Positions 1 to 8,918 are shown, numbered from the stretch's first letter. The stretch is DNA of 64,000 nt from Paenibacillus hamazuiensis (GCF_023276405.1 NZ_JALRMO010000001.1:8161501-8225500); one strand, 5' to 3'. The notes: generated from the sequence alone by a model not told the origin. Translations and numbers: made by a program.

Positions 1-87
1 TTTCTTTTGTTCAAGCAGTTCCATAAAGGACTGCATTAACAACTGACGCGTTCGTTTTACGCGCGGATCGTCGGGGTTTACCGGCAT
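1..87 (-). CDS. TetR/AcrR family transcriptional regulator, N-terminal fragment
   Basis: The reverse strand gives 29 codons that begin MPVNPDDPRVKRTRQLLMQS and run off the left edge of the window. A lysine/arginine-rich opening followed by an amphipathic helix that starts the helix-turn-helix is typical of TetR-family repressors. A GGAGTGAGG-like ribosome binding site lies just upstream of the ATG at 87. The gene is divergent from the NmrA-like reductase at 411, the usual arrangement for a local repressor controlling its neighbour. Only the first helix is visible, so the ligand class is unknown. Confidence 0.7.
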   Translation of the reverse strand, partial: MPVNPDDPRVKRTRQLLMQSFMELLEQKK

Positions 88-410
88 ATTCGACCTCACT
101 CCTACCATGAGATTTTTAACCGAGAATCGGCCATGAGCTCCAAGACAACAAAAACGCGCAGATGTTGTCTATACAACGATAACTGCCTTTTGCTGATTGT
201 CCGGTTCACTCAATCCGTTTATCTTTTCTATATACAGTGTATTATACACAATATTGATGCTTAGACGACACTGTTGGATTTCAAAGTGTCCGTTCGGACG
301 CGCCGTTTAAAGCCGGCCAAGTGCAAGAAAGGATGGATGTTGTATGAAAAAATGATGGAAAGCCGATTTGGAGGATGCGATGTCACGCGATTTTTGAGGA
401 GGTGGTTTTC
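88..410. promoter_or_regulatory. Divergent intergenic region between the TetR fragment and the NmrA-like gene
   Basis: This gap separates two divergent genes and should hold both promoters. AT-rich sequence with TATA-like hexamers lies around 225-255. A 12-bp perfect palindrome, GTCCGTTCGGAC, lies at 288-299 and is the best candidate operator for the TetR protein. No convincing -35/-10 pair could be chosen. Confidence 0.35.
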
Positions 411-1274
411 ATGATTATTATTACCGGAGCAGGCGGGCAACTGGGGCGGGCCGTGGTGGAGCGGCTGCTTGAACGTGTTCCCGCTGAGGAGATCGGTGTA
501 AGTGTCCGGGACCCGAAAAAGGCGCAGGGACTTAAGGAACGAGGCGTTCGTGTCCGTCAAGGCGATTTCGACGATCCCGAGAGTCTTGCCCGCGCTTTTG
601 AAGGGGCGTCGCAGGTTCTCATAGTTTCAACCGACAGCTTGGGAGAGACTGCCACCCGCAGGCATCTTACGGCGATCGACATGGCGAAGAAGGCCGGTGC
701 CGGTCGAGTCCTTTACACAAGCCAGATGGGCTCATCCCGGACGTCGCGATTCGCTCCCATGGTTGACCATGCTGCTGCCGAAGAGGCGCTAAAAGCTTCG
801 GGTGTGGCTTTCACGTCGCTCCGCAACGGCTTTTACACCGCGTCGGCGCTCATGCTGCTCGGTGGAGCGCTCAAAACGGGGGAATTGATCGCTCCGGAGG
901 ACGGTCCGGTGGCCTGGACATCTCACGCCGACCTGGCCGAGGTGACGGCGGTCGTCTTAAGCGAAGGGAGTCTCGACGGCGTAACGCCCGCCCTCACCGG
1001 CTCCAAAGCGATTGATATGGACGGCATCGCGGCGATCGCCTCGGGGCATGTCGGCCGCCCGATCCGCCGGATTGTCGTGTCGGACAACGAGTATCGCGCC
1101 CGCTTGATATCTCACGGTCTCCCCGAGGAGAGGGCTGACCTGCTTCTGGGTGTCTTTCGCGCGAGCCGGGAAGGCGAATTCGCACGAACGGATCCAACGC
1201 TGGCCCGTCTCATCGGCCGGCCGCCGATGACCTTCGAAGACGTCCTGAAGGCTTCGATTCAATCCAATGGTTGA
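411..1274 (+). CDS. NmrA/QOR2-like NAD(P)-binding reductase
   Basis: A 287-residue protein of the atypical short-chain dehydrogenase group (NmrA/HSCARG/QOR2-like). The N-terminus carries a Rossmann dinucleotide motif, TGAGGQLGRAV (residues 5-15), and the fold continues through VRDPKK and the GDFDDPESL segment that follows strand 3. These proteins bind NAD(P)H and act as quinone reductases or redox sensors; the substrate cannot be read here. The start at 411 is chosen because AGGAGG sits 8-13 bases upstream; an in-frame ATG at 375 has no ribosome binding site. The gene is divergent from a TetR-family gene, which suggests induction by an electrophile or quinone (inference). Confidence 0.8.
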   Translation: MIIITGAGGQLGRAVVERLLERVPAEEIGVSVRDPKKAQGLKERGVRVRQGDFDDPESLARAFEGASQVLIVSTDSLGETATRRHLTAIDMAKKAGAGRVLYTSQMGSSRTSRFAPMVDHAAAEEALKASGVAFTSLRNGFYTASALMLLGGALKTGELIAPEDGPVAWTSHADLAEVTAVVLSEGSLDGVTPALTGSKAIDMDGIAAIASGHVGRPIRRIVVSDNEYRARLISHGLPEERADLLLGVFRASREGEFARTDPTLARLIGRPPMTFEDVLKASIQSNG

Positions 1275-1448
1275 CGCCCGAGTCCGGCCAACAGACGTTT
1301 GGTCGCTGTAAAATCGGCGAGGCGCATCTTTGCCAGTATTAAAGCCGTGTAATTTCCGTTAGCAAGGAAAGGCTGCCCGGATCGTCCGCGGCGGCCTTAT
1401 TTGCGTCTCCGGCAAGCTGGACAAACACAGGTTCGAGGCACGCACTCC

Positions 1449-1745
1449 ATGTTGTCAGGTTAACGCATTCTTTCATGGACCGTGGGTTTTACCAAGGCCT
1501 TGGAGCTGTTATCCGTTAAAATCAAGTAGTTTATAACATAGCGGAACCCACGTTCGCTATTCTCGAATAAATAGGCACATTGAAAAAATAGAGGAACTGA
1601 GGTGCGCTAAATCAGTGAAAAATGGCATGTGTACCGGGCAAACAGACAAATAGATCACCTGAGTTCCGCTAATTTTCGAAAGTATCGGAAACTGACCTGA
1701 TTAGCGCACCCTAGTTCCGCTATGGTCCGCATAACCTGACAACAT
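1449..1745. repeat. Inverted-repeat element with 14-bp terminal arms (MITE-like)
   Basis: The ends ATGTTGTCAGGTTA (1449-1462) and TAACCTGACAACAT (1732-1745) are perfect reverse complements. Inside lies a second inverted pair: GGAACTGAGGTGCGCTAAATCA at 1593-1614 against its near-complement at 1698-1718, plus further GAGTTCCGCTAA-type copies around 1660. There is no coding content. The flanks on both sides resemble pieces of the 94-bp repeat array that follows, so the element may have inserted into that array. The 1275-1448 stretch holds nothing else recognisable. Confidence 0.55.
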
Positions 1746-1751
1746 TGGGCG

Positions 1752-2215
1752 CACACTCGCACCCCGGCACCGCACCGAAGTAAAGCGGGAATGCCATTGG
1801 TTCGCGCCAGCTAAACCATGGCAGACATTCGCAGACCCGAGGCACGCACTCACTCCCCCGGCACCGCACCGAAGTAAAGCGGGTCTGCCATTGGTTCGCG
1901 CCAGCTAAACCATGGCAGACATTCGCGGACCCGAGGCACGTACCTGCTCCCCCGGCACCGCACCGAAGTAAAGCGGGTCTGCCATTGGTTCGCGCCAGCT
2001 AAACCATGGCAGACATTCGCGGACCCGAGGCACGTACCTGCTCCCCCGGCACCGCACCGAAAGTACAGCGTGTCGGGGCATAGGCTTTTTATCCGAAGGT
2101 AAAAAGCCATGCCCCGACAGACGCGAACTAGAAGCGAGCAGTCCCTCAAGCCAGGCGGGTCCAGGGCACCCGAGCGCCTGGGGTCCCCCCGGTGGGGGGA
2201 TTTAGGGGGGCGCTA
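1752..2215. repeat. Tandem multi-hairpin repeat array, copy 1 (94-bp units plus conserved GC-rich tail)
   Basis: A CCCCGGCACCGCACCGAA box recurs at 1762, 1856, 1950 and 2044, an exact 94-bp period. Each unit has an AAGTAAAGCG-type box (AAGTACAGCG in the last) followed by a hairpin. In the first three units the stem is GTCTGCCATTGG/CCATGGCAGAC-like (the first unit has GAATGCC in place of GTCTGCC on the left arm). In the fourth it is a different long stem: GTCGGGGCAT, then a GGCTTTTTA arm, with complements around 2090-2118. After CGCGAACTAG (2121-2130) comes a GC-rich tail with a CCCCCCGGTGGGGGG hairpin ending near 2215. Boxes and tail recur at 28585-28872. Confidence 0.8.
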
Positions 2216-2348
2216 TAACTGAGTTTCAAACAAAAACCGATGAATTTGCGACAATCTCAAGAAAGCGCATTCATCATAAAATAGAATGGAGGAAATCGCT
2301 GTCATTCAGGTTGTAACACTGCCAACCAAACAAAGGGGGGGATTTCGC

Positions 2349-3680
2349 ATGAAAAAGCTGTTCATCTCGCTGCTCGCGCTAACCTGCACTATATCGCTGG
2401 CCGGCTGCAGCGGATCGGCCAAGCCGCCGGAGAGCGCGGCACCAACGAGCGATAAAGCGACAGACGCGCTGCCGGAGCTTGGCAAAGATCCGGTCACCGT
2501 GAAAATCATGGCCAGCGGCGGCATGTTTTCGGACGATGAGGTACAGAAATACATCGTCGAGCCGGTGAAAAAGAAATATCCGCAAATTACCGTCGAGCGG
2601 ATCAATGCGTCCGCATCCAAGCTGCCGGAGCTGATTTCCGCCGGGGAAATTCCCGACATCGTCGCCAATTACCCGGGACCGATGGGAAGCAATCTGGCCG
2701 AATACAAGCTGCTGTACAACATGGAGCCGCTGATCAAGAAGTACCGCTTCGACGTAAACCGGTTTGCGCCGGAAGCGCTCGAGACGCTGAAAATCGCCGG
2801 AGGCCAGGATTACCTCGCCGGTTTGCCGGCCTACACCAACACGTTCGCGCTGTTTTACAACAAAGACATTTTCGATAAATTCGGAGTTCCGTATCCGAAG
2901 GACGGCATGTATTGGGACGAGGTGGCCGAGCTGGCCAAGAAGCTGACCAAGTCGGACGGCGGGGTGCAGATCAGGGGGATTTTCCCGGACGGGATCGGCC
3001 GCATCCAGCAGCAGCTGTCCATTCCGTTCGCCGATTTCACGGCAAACAAATCGCTGTTGACGAACGAATCGTGGAAAGAGGCGTTCGAAATTTGGGGTTC
3101 CTTGTTTAAGATTCCGAATCTGACCGAAGGCGATTTCAAGGTGCCGAACGCGGGCAAAAACCAGCAGGCGTTTGCAAACGGAACACTCGCGATGATCGCA
3201 AGCCACAGCAATTTGCTGAATACGCTAAAGACGGCCCCACAGGTCAACTGGGACATGGCCATGTATCCGCAGCACCGCAAAGCGCCGGGCATCGGGCAGC
3301 GCCTCGACTCGCCGATCCTGTCGATCACCGAGCAGAGCAAGGTCAAGGATGCGGCGTTCCTCGTGCTGGATACGCTGTTATCCGACGAGGTGCAGACAGC
3401 GATGATGCGCGGCGGCCGGATGACCGTGCTGAAGGACGAGAAGCTGAAAAGCGAATTCGGCAAAGGGCTGACCGAGTTCCAAGGCAAAAACCTGACAGCC
3501 ATGACCAAGCTGAAATTCGCCGTCATGACACCGTTCAAATATTTGCCGGACGTCGATGTCGACAAAATCTTGTCGAAGGCGTTTAATGCCTATATTGTCG
3601 ACGAGACCGATCTGAACACGGCTCTCCGGACCGCGGACGAAGAAATGAACAAGCTGATTCAGGAAAAGCTGCGCAAATAA
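2349..3680 (+). CDS. Extracellular solute-binding lipoprotein, ABC sugar importer family 1
   Basis: A 443-residue protein with a lipoprotein signal peptide: KK, a hydrophobic stretch, and the lipobox LAGC with Cys20 as the lipidated residue. The mature part has the family-1 sugar-binding-protein layout, including the LPAYTNTFALFYNKDIFDKF hinge region and the FANGTLAMI segment. It should capture a sugar or oligosaccharide outside the membrane and deliver it to an ABC importer. The start at 2349 is preceded by a GGGGGG-rich ribosome binding site; an upstream in-frame start at 2286 would bury the signal peptide. No permease or ATPase lies next to it, so it is an orphan binding protein or part of a degraded or distant system. 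Confidence 0.85.
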   Translation: MKKLFISLLALTCTISLAGCSGSAKPPESAAPTSDKATDALPELGKDPVTVKIMASGGMFSDDEVQKYIVEPVKKKYPQITVERINASASKLPELISAGEIPDIVANYPGPMGSNLAEYKLLYNMEPLIKKYRFDVNRFAPEALETLKIAGGQDYLAGLPAYTNTFALFYNKDIFDKFGVPYPKDGMYWDEVAELAKKLTKSDGGVQIRGIFPDGIGRIQQQLSIPFADFTANKSLLTNESWKEAFEIWGSLFKIPNLTEGDFKVPNAGKNQQAFANGTLAMIASHSNLLNTLKTAPQVNWDMAMYPQHRKAPGIGQRLDSPILSITEQSKVKDAAFLVLDTLLSDEVQTAMMRGGRMTVLKDEKLKSEFGKGLTEFQGKNLTAMTKLKFAVMTPFKYLPDVDVDKILSKAFNAYIVDETDLNTALRTADEEMNKLIQEKLRK

Positions 3681-3757
3681 TAAGCCCAATTCGCATCCAT
3701 AACCCGGGCCACTGCAAAGGTTTGCCCTCAAAAAACCTTGGCATCCGCACAATCGCG

Positions 3758-3799
3758 TACCCGCCAACAATCTTGAAAAATCAAGGTTTTTGGCGGGTA
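3758..3799 (+). terminator. Hairpin downstream of the orphan binding protein
   Basis: TACCCGCCAA (3758-3767) pairs with TTGGCGGGTA (3790-3799), and CTTGA/TCAAG extends the stem inward. No strong T-run follows, so termination is likely but not certain. The hairpin could serve transcripts from either side. Confidence 0.45.
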
Positions 3800-3923
3800 T
3801 TGCGTTCAGGCCACGCATTTGATCCAAATCTCCTTCCCACTTGAGTCAACACGTCATTCCCGTTGTTCGGATCAACTGGAAATTCGCTTTGAATGAGCTT
3901 CTACTATGAGTATTCGAGGAGGG

Positions 3924-4559
3924 TTAAAATGTCGAGTTCTCCTGCCGGCCCGTCTTGGCAGCTAACGCGTCCCATACGCTCATCAACTGCGTGATGGCCG
4001 CGTCAATGGCCTCGTAGGGAACCCCGTCCCGGGCTTGCGTCGATATTCCTCGAAGAAATGTATTAAACAGCGTAACCAGTGTGGAAATATTCGTTGAATC
4101 AGGCAACTCCCCGTTGGCAACTGCCCGTTCTATACAATCGTTCAGCCAACCGCGGACCCTCTCCCGTTCCTTGGCCAGCATCTCTATGATGTGTTTTTGC
4201 CCGGGAGAACAGTTTACGGCGGACAACACCAACAGACAACCTGAAGGATGGGAGTTCTCCGTCTGCACCCGTGCCGTTTGCCGCAATCCCAGCTCCATGG
4301 CTGCTCTGGATGTCAAGCTTGTATCTCTGAAAGTTTCCGAAACATGTCCATAAGTAGATATATACTTATCCACCGCTTCACGGAACAACGCTTCCTTGGA
4401 TTCAAACGCCGCATAAAAACTCGCCGCCGAAATATCCCCCATCGCCGCCCGCAGCTGAGCCAGTGAAGTGGATTCAAAGCCGTGTTCCCAAAACAAGAGC
4501 ATGGCGGCAGCCACCGCCTCGTCACGGTTAAATGAGCGCGGCCGTCCCGTTCGTGGCAT
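3924..4559 (-). CDS. TetR/AcrR family transcriptional regulator
   Basis: A 211-residue regulator. The N-terminal helix-turn-helix spans about residues 12-55, with the typical MGDISAASFYAAFESKEALF recognition segment; the C-terminal half is the helical ligand and dimer domain. The start at 4559 (MPRTGRPRSF) is preferred over one seven codons upstream because AGGAGG lies 7 bases before it. The gene is divergent from the HxlR regulator at 4711. A 20-bp palindrome in the gap between them (4635-4654) recurs upstream of the frameshifted gene and MFS pump at 7910-7929. The simplest reading is that this repressor controls itself and the pump operon. Confidence 0.85.
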   Translation of the reverse strand: MPRTGRPRSFNRDEAVAAAMLLFWEHGFESTSLAQLRAAMGDISAASFYAAFESKEALFREAVDKYISTYGHVSETFRDTSLTSRAAMELGLRQTARVQTENSHPSGCLLVLSAVNCSPGQKHIIEMLAKERERVRGWLNDCIERAVANGELPDSTNISTLVTLFNTFLRGISTQARDGVPYEAIDAAITQLMSVWDALAAKTGRQENSTF

Positions 4560-4634
4560 AAGATGACCTCCTTTATTCATTTTATACTAATCGATCCGGA
4601 AGTCCTTGACAAGGGAGCATGGCTAAACTTAACA

Positions 4635-4654
4635 TATAGAATGATCGATCTATA
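4635..4654. promoter_or_regulatory. Candidate TetR operator, copy A
   Basis: TATAGAATGATCGATCTATA has perfect TATAGA/TCTATA arms around a central GATC. It sits between the divergent TetR (start 4559) and HxlR (start 4711) genes. About 16 of its 20 positions match the site at 7910-7929 when copy A is read on the opposite strand. Confidence 0.5.
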
Positions 4655-4710
4655 ATTCAATACGGCTTAACTGAAAAACTCATGTCTTTTGCTCAATTTT
4701 TCTATGAGGG

Positions 4711-5085
4711 ATGTGTCGGCAGATGATAACCTTTAGAGACAAAACATATCGCTGTACTTCGGAAATCATACTAGGCATAGTCAGCGGAAAATGGAAAATA
4801 TCCATATTAGACCAATTGACCGAAGGGCCGTTACGGTTTAATCAGCTGCAGCGACTTCTTCCCGACGCGACACAGCGCATGCTTACGATGCAGTTAAAAA
4901 TGCTGGAAAGCGACGGACTCGTTATTCGCAAGGTTTATCCGGTTTCACCGCCAAAAGTGGAATACGCCTTGTCCGAGCTGGGCGAACAATTGGCTCCAAT
5001 GCTCACGATGTTATGCGATTTTGGCACCACCTATATCGAGAGCTTTTCCGATGAAGTATCGTACACTAACCACAAGCATGCCTGA
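4711..5085 (+). CDS. HxlR-family transcriptional regulator
   Basis: A winged-helix regulator of about 124 residues. The family signature appears as GIVSGKWKISILDQL, then GPLRFNQLQRLLPDATQRML and the wing segment LVIRKVYPVSPPKVEYALSE. HxlR-type proteins bind DNA as dimers and often sense electrophiles through an N-terminal cysteine; here Cys2 (upstream start) and Cys15 are candidates. Two starts are possible, 4711 and an ATG four codons later at 4723. The GAGGG at 4706-4710 is too close to the first and rather far from the second, so the start is uncertain. It is convergent with the MFS gene, with a shared terminator between them. Confidence 0.85.
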   Translation: MCRQMITFRDKTYRCTSEIILGIVSGKWKISILDQLTEGPLRFNQLQRLLPDATQRMLTMQLKMLESDGLVIRKVYPVSPPKVEYALSELGEQLAPMLTMLCDFGTTYIESFSDEVSYTNHKHA

Positions 5086-5110
5086 GAAAAAATCATTAAC
5101 GCGAAAACGA

Positions 5111-5140
5111 TAAGAGGTACCCCTCCCGGAGCACCTCTTA
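5111..5140. terminator. Bidirectional terminator between the HxlR and MFS genes
   Basis: TAAGAGGTAC and GCACCTCTTA form a stem of about 8-9 pairs around a CCCTCCCGGA loop, between two convergent stop codons. Confidence 0.6.
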
Positions 5141-5155
5141 CCTTATATTCCGTAA

Positions 5156-6376
5156 TCACAAGATTCCTTCGTATTGGCCTTGCAGCCTATTTTCCTCTTT
5201 GGATGCGCTGCGAGCTTCCCGATCTAAACGGTAACTGATAAAAGCCGACACGGCTGCCAAAACGGCCATAATTGCCCCGGACCAGGAAAGATCAACGAGC
5301 CCCATGTTCGTCGCGACAAATCCGCCCAAAGCGGAACCCATCGCAATGCCGACATTGATGGATACGGAGGTTAAGGACGAAGCCAAGTCTCTAGCCTCCG
5401 GAACATGCCGATCGGCCCAATCGATGAAGTACAACTGCATCGTCGAGTTCATAAGATAAACGGCGAGAGCCATCAATGAGATGCTGACGAGTCCCCCGGC
5501 AAGCGAGCCGGAAGAAACATAAAGTGACGCGAGAATGACGGCCTGAATCAGGAATATATAGCGAATTTTTCCCATCCCGCCACCGGCAGCCAGCTTTCCT
5601 CCGATTAACGTGCTAAAGATGGTCACGACGCCATACAGTAAAAAGACGAGGCTGATATAATGTGCCGGAACAAGAAGCACATCCTGAAGCAAAGGAGCCA
5701 AATACGTATAGACGCTATATGTTGCGGCGATGCTTAGTGCAGGAATAAAGAAAGCAAGCACAATTCTGGGATAGGTGAATAAGCTGAGTTGTTTTTTGAG
5801 TGAACTTCGCGCCCCCTTTAGTCCCCTGGGAATGGTTGCAAGACTTGTAATCAGAGAAATGATCCCCAATAGCGTGGTAAACCAATAAGACATATGCCAC
5901 CCGCCCCATTGCCCGATGAAAGTGCCGAGAGGAACGCCGAGGACGCTGGCCACGGTGAAGCCCGTAAAGATGATGGATATCACCGGGCCTCTTTTATCGA
6001 GAGGCACCGTTTCGCTGGCCACCGCCATCGCAAGTGCAATCAAGACGCCGGTAACTACGGCCGTGATCACTCTGGACACCAGAAGCAGACCGTATGATCC
6101 GGATATGGCCGTGATCATATTCCCGACAATAAATATGCCGATCAAGGCAAGGATGAGCGGGTACTTGGAAAATCGGCTGAATAACGCCGTGAAGACCGGG
6201 GTGCCTATGGCAAATGACAGAGCGAAAGCCGACACCAGAAAGCCGGCGGCCGATACGGCGATCTTCATGTCCGCGGCCACTTCGGTTAATAAACCTACCA
6301 TTACAAATTCACTCGTTCCCAGTACAAATGTCAATAAAAACAAATTTAAAGCCAGAAGCTTGTGTTGTCTGGTCAA
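5156..6376 (-). CDS. MFS transporter, drug-efflux type (AraJ-like)
   Basis: A 406-residue membrane protein with about 12 hydrophobic segments. It opens with the LFLLTFVLGTSEFVMVGLL helix that is characteristic of DHA1/AraJ-like exporters. A cytoplasmic loop motif of the GxLxDRxGRR type is present in diverged form (FSRFSKYPLIL, about residues 66-76). It probably exports a small toxic compound by proton antiport. The start is TTG at 6376, chosen because GGGAGGAG lies 7-8 bases upstream. It is 59 bases downstream of a frameshifted gene on the same strand and likely shares its promoter, where the second candidate TetR operator lies. Confidence 0.85.
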   Translation of the reverse strand: MTRQHKLLALNLFLLTFVLGTSEFVMVGLLTEVAADMKIAVSAAGFLVSAFALSFAIGTPVFTALFSRFSKYPLILALIGIFIVGNMITAISGSYGLLLVSRVITAVVTGVLIALAMAVASETVPLDKRGPVISIIFTGFTVASVLGVPLGTFIGQWGGWHMSYWFTTLLGIISLITSLATIPRGLKGARSSLKKQLSLFTYPRIVLAFFIPALSIAATYSVYTYLAPLLQDVLLVPAHYISLVFLLYGVVTIFSTLIGGKLAAGGGMGKIRYIFLIQAVILASLYVSSGSLAGGLVSISLMALAVYLMNSTMQLYFIDWADRHVPEARDLASSLTSVSINVGIAMGSALGGFVATNMGLVDLSWSGAIMAVLAAVSAFISYRLDREARSASKEENRLQGQYEGIL

Positions 6377-6435
6377 TATAAATCTCCTCCCGCTCCTATC
6401 CTGAATGGACGGCGAATCCCGTTTCGTTTAACGGC

Positions 6436-7859
6436 TTACAGCACTAAAAATTGCGTACCGAAGCCTTTGCCGGAAACATAAGCTGCTTCCAATTCCTCCT
6501 GATCCCCTTTGTCCAATAAAACCACATTTTCGGGATACAGCTTGCCCAGTAAAGCCCATAACACAAGTTCATTTCCGCCGGTCGGAATGAAATGGATGCC
6601 GTCCCAATTTGTCACCAATCCGGAATGCGAGAGAATGTCTGCCGCAAGGTGCCGGCTAAAGGAATTTCGCTTCGCGAATGCGGCGGCGGCATCGCCGCTT
6701 CTTTGCGGACGATATAAGAAGCGCTGTCCCCTGAAAATCTGACCGAGATCTATCGTAATCTCGCTGCCTTCCATTTCCAGACCGAAACGCAGGATTGTAC
6801 GATCGTTACCGGCATTTGGCAGCAACCGGGCGATGGATGGTTCATCGTACTGCTCCTTGGAAACAGGAAGCGCGTCCTCGTCCGCGGGAGTTCCTTTTCC
6901 GGCCTCATTACGCGGCGCGGCATAATAATCGTCGTATTCATAATCGAAGGAGACCGCGGCCAAATTTTGCGTTTCATCTGCGGCTATGGTTTGTACCGGA
7001 TGCCATTTCAGCAGGTAACTCGCCGCCGTCCGGACCGACTCTCCCAAGCCGGCCGGCAAAACGGTCCCCAGCCGGTATTGGAAGCCGTAACCGGCCTTGC
7101 TTAACCCCGAGCCGACCACACTTTGCGCATACTGAACTATCGATTTGTGCGTCAATTTTTTTCCGAGCAATTGCGTTAAAAAGACCTCACGGGCCGGCTC
7201 CAGAAAACGCAGCCCTTTGAACTCCGTATATTCCTTGACTTCGAAAGGAACCTCCTCCCAATTGGCGAACGGAAGCAAGGCATCCCGCAGCAAAACAAAT
7301 TGGTGCAGGTATTCATTATAAATCTGCATGATCTTTGGGCCACCGAATGGTCCCCACACCTGAGCGACGGCTTCCGGGATCAGTGGATGACCGTAACAGT
7401 GGCTTCGAAATTCCAGCATGCCAAGCGTTTCCGGCCCATACTTGGCAAACGCCTTCTTCCCGGCATTAATCTCCCGCGCCCAGCTTATCAGCTGTTCGCC
7501 GATGCGCACGGCCTGAGCCGTAATCTCGGCGCCGGCTTTATCCTCAAGAGCGAGTGGCCCCAGCGGCAAAGATGACACGCGTCCGGAAATCGCCAAATTG
7601 GCTTGAAGGCTGTCCAAAAGCACCGTCGGATCGCCGTTCACCGGTTCGCCGAGCTGAACCAGCATCGCCTCGAGCATCTTATCGAGCTCGATAACAACCT
7701 CTTCGCCCGATATACACCGGCAGGCAAATTCCAATCCAAGGCCGCGTTTACGCCCGGTCTGATGGAGTCACCGGGATATTTGCCAACGAGCGGCTCAATA
7801 TCAATCGCAGTTCCCCAAACGATTCGCTTATCTTTCAAAATAAGTTGATATTCCTGCAT
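6436..7859 (-). pseudogene. Uncharacterised protein interrupted by a frameshift near 7709
   Basis: Translation from ATG 7859 (AGGTGAGG 8 bases upstream) gives MQEYQLILKDKRIVWGTAID and continues to LPAGVY. It then drifts into a Leu/Ser/Arg-rich tail and stops at 7638. The -1 frame carries the rest, from GEEVVIELDKMLEAM to the stop at 6436, and has no credible start of its own. One extra base between 7709 and 7710 would join them as LPAGVY-x-GEEVVIEL, giving a protein of about 474 residues. I do not recognise the family; there is no signal peptide or membrane segment. It lies directly upstream of the MFS gene. The frameshift could be a real mutation, a sequencing error or, less likely, programmed slippage. 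Confidence 0.6.
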
Positions 7860-7909
7860 ACTTGACACCTCACCTATTATTGTTTTGATGACCGCATCGC
7901 TCCGTTACA

Positions 7910-7929
7910 TCTGGATCGATCGTTCTATA
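7910..7929. promoter_or_regulatory. Candidate TetR operator, copy B
   Basis: TCTGGATCGATCGTTCTATA lies about 50 bases upstream of the ATG at 7859 on the reverse strand. It matches about 16 of 20 positions of the palindrome at 4635-4654 read on the opposite strand, including the GATCGATC core and the TTCTATA arm. It probably marks the promoter of the frameshifted-gene/MFS operon. Confidence 0.45.
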
Positions 7930-8040
7930 TGTAGGTTATCAGGTTCCCCAATCGTTGAACAGTACGCACTTTTTTGTATGATCCGATCATTTTTGTATGG
8001 TAGGATACATTTTGATACCAATTCATTAAGTTCCGCCCGA

Positions 8041-8075
8041 TAAAAAAAAGCCGCCCGGAATTGAGCGGCTTTTCG
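8041..8075 (-). terminator. Rho-independent terminator for the MOSC gene
   Basis: On the reverse strand AAGCCGCTCAA pairs with the GCGGCTT region around a short loop and is followed by a run of eight T residues (complement of 8042-8049). It lies about 110 bases past the MOSC stop codon; nothing recognisable is seen in 8076-8186. Confidence 0.75.
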
Positions 8076-8186
8076 AGTGTTATTAGCTTCTTGCAGGAAT
8101 ATAAAGGGCGGCGTGAACTTGTCTTCTTCCCCCTATAGCGATTTGAACCGCACGTCTAAGGGGTGGGAAGTTCACAGCCCGTCCGC

Positions 8187-8918
8187 TCAACCTTCCTCAT
8201 ACACTTTGTCTCCGACGTGTATGAGTCCTGGCTTTCGAACCGAAGCATATACCCCAAATTGCAAATCCATCACCTCGTGAACTTTTTTCAATAGAGACGT
8301 GTCACGCTCCAAAGTGTCCGGGTCAATCGCAATCATCGAGCAACGTTCGCACGGCACATCGATGTGCAACTCAGCTTCGCCTATGGACAGTCGCTTCCCG
8401 ATCCAACGGCTTTCATGGCACGATTCGTCGTCTGCAGCGACAACGATGTTCGCCCGAAAACGGCGCGGATCGAGCGGCTTTCCCCAGAAAGCTTCCAGCC
8501 TGCGCAGCGAAACGTCCGTGACGATAAGCAGGCTGCCCTCGTCGACAGCGAGCAGGTCCGTACTGTCAGGCGTATGGCGCTTCATGGACATTTTTCTCCC
8601 CGAATACGTTTGGATTTCCCGGAGCAGCTCCTCATTCCAACTGAACGTACGCCCGTCCGGCGCCGTGACCCGGACCTCGGGAAACTCGTTTTCGCTGTCT
8701 TCTCCGGCCAGCTCCGCGCGATAGCGGAGCATGTCCGGGATATCTCTGGCCGTAAAGTAGCTGTCCCAGCCTTCCTTCGTTTCATCGATAAAAGAGTGGC
8801 TGCGGTCGCCATACAGTCCGTATCGCTCCAGCTTTCCGCCCGCCAGGCTTTCGCCGGCAAACGATTTTACGGGATACCGGGCGATATGGGTGATTTCGCC
8901 GAGAAGCTGTATCGTCAA
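8187..8918 (-). CDS. MOSC domain protein
   Basis: A 243-residue protein with an N-terminal MOSC_N beta-barrel (ITHIARYPVKSFAGESL, about residues 8-24) and a C-terminal MOSC domain. The MOSC domain includes RRFRANIVV and the conserved cysteine context DVPCERCSMIAIDPDT. MOSC proteins handle molybdenum-cofactor sulfur or sulfur-carrier chemistry, for instance reduction of N-hydroxylated bases in the YiiM/mARC group. The start is taken as TTG at 8918 because AGGAGG lies 7 bases upstream; a longer reading from 8957 has no ribosome binding site. It is a single gene between two divergent or terminated units. Confidence 0.85.
   Translation of the reverse strand: MTIQLLGEITHIARYPVKSFAGESLAGGKLERYGLYGDRSHSFIDETKEGWDSYFTARDIPDMLRYRAELAGEDSENEFPEVRVTAPDGRTFSWNEELLREIQTYSGRKMSMKRHTPDSTDLLAVDEGSLLIVTDVSLRRLEAFWGKPLDPRRFRANIVVAADDESCHESRWIGKRLSIGEAELHIDVPCERCSMIAIDPDTLERDTSLLKKVHEVMDLQFGVYASVRKPGLIHVGDKVYEEG

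Noticed and set aside
1752-2215. CRISPR array (regular 94-bp period)
   Set aside because: The units are contiguous and almost identical over their whole length, with no unique spacers, and there are no cas genes in the window. The pattern is a tandem hairpin repeat.
7638-7868. Separate small gene of 76 codons upstream of the 6436-7734 frame
   Set aside because: Its last 20 residues are low-complexity Arg/Ser and the downstream frame has no start signal. One frameshifted gene explains both better than two genes.
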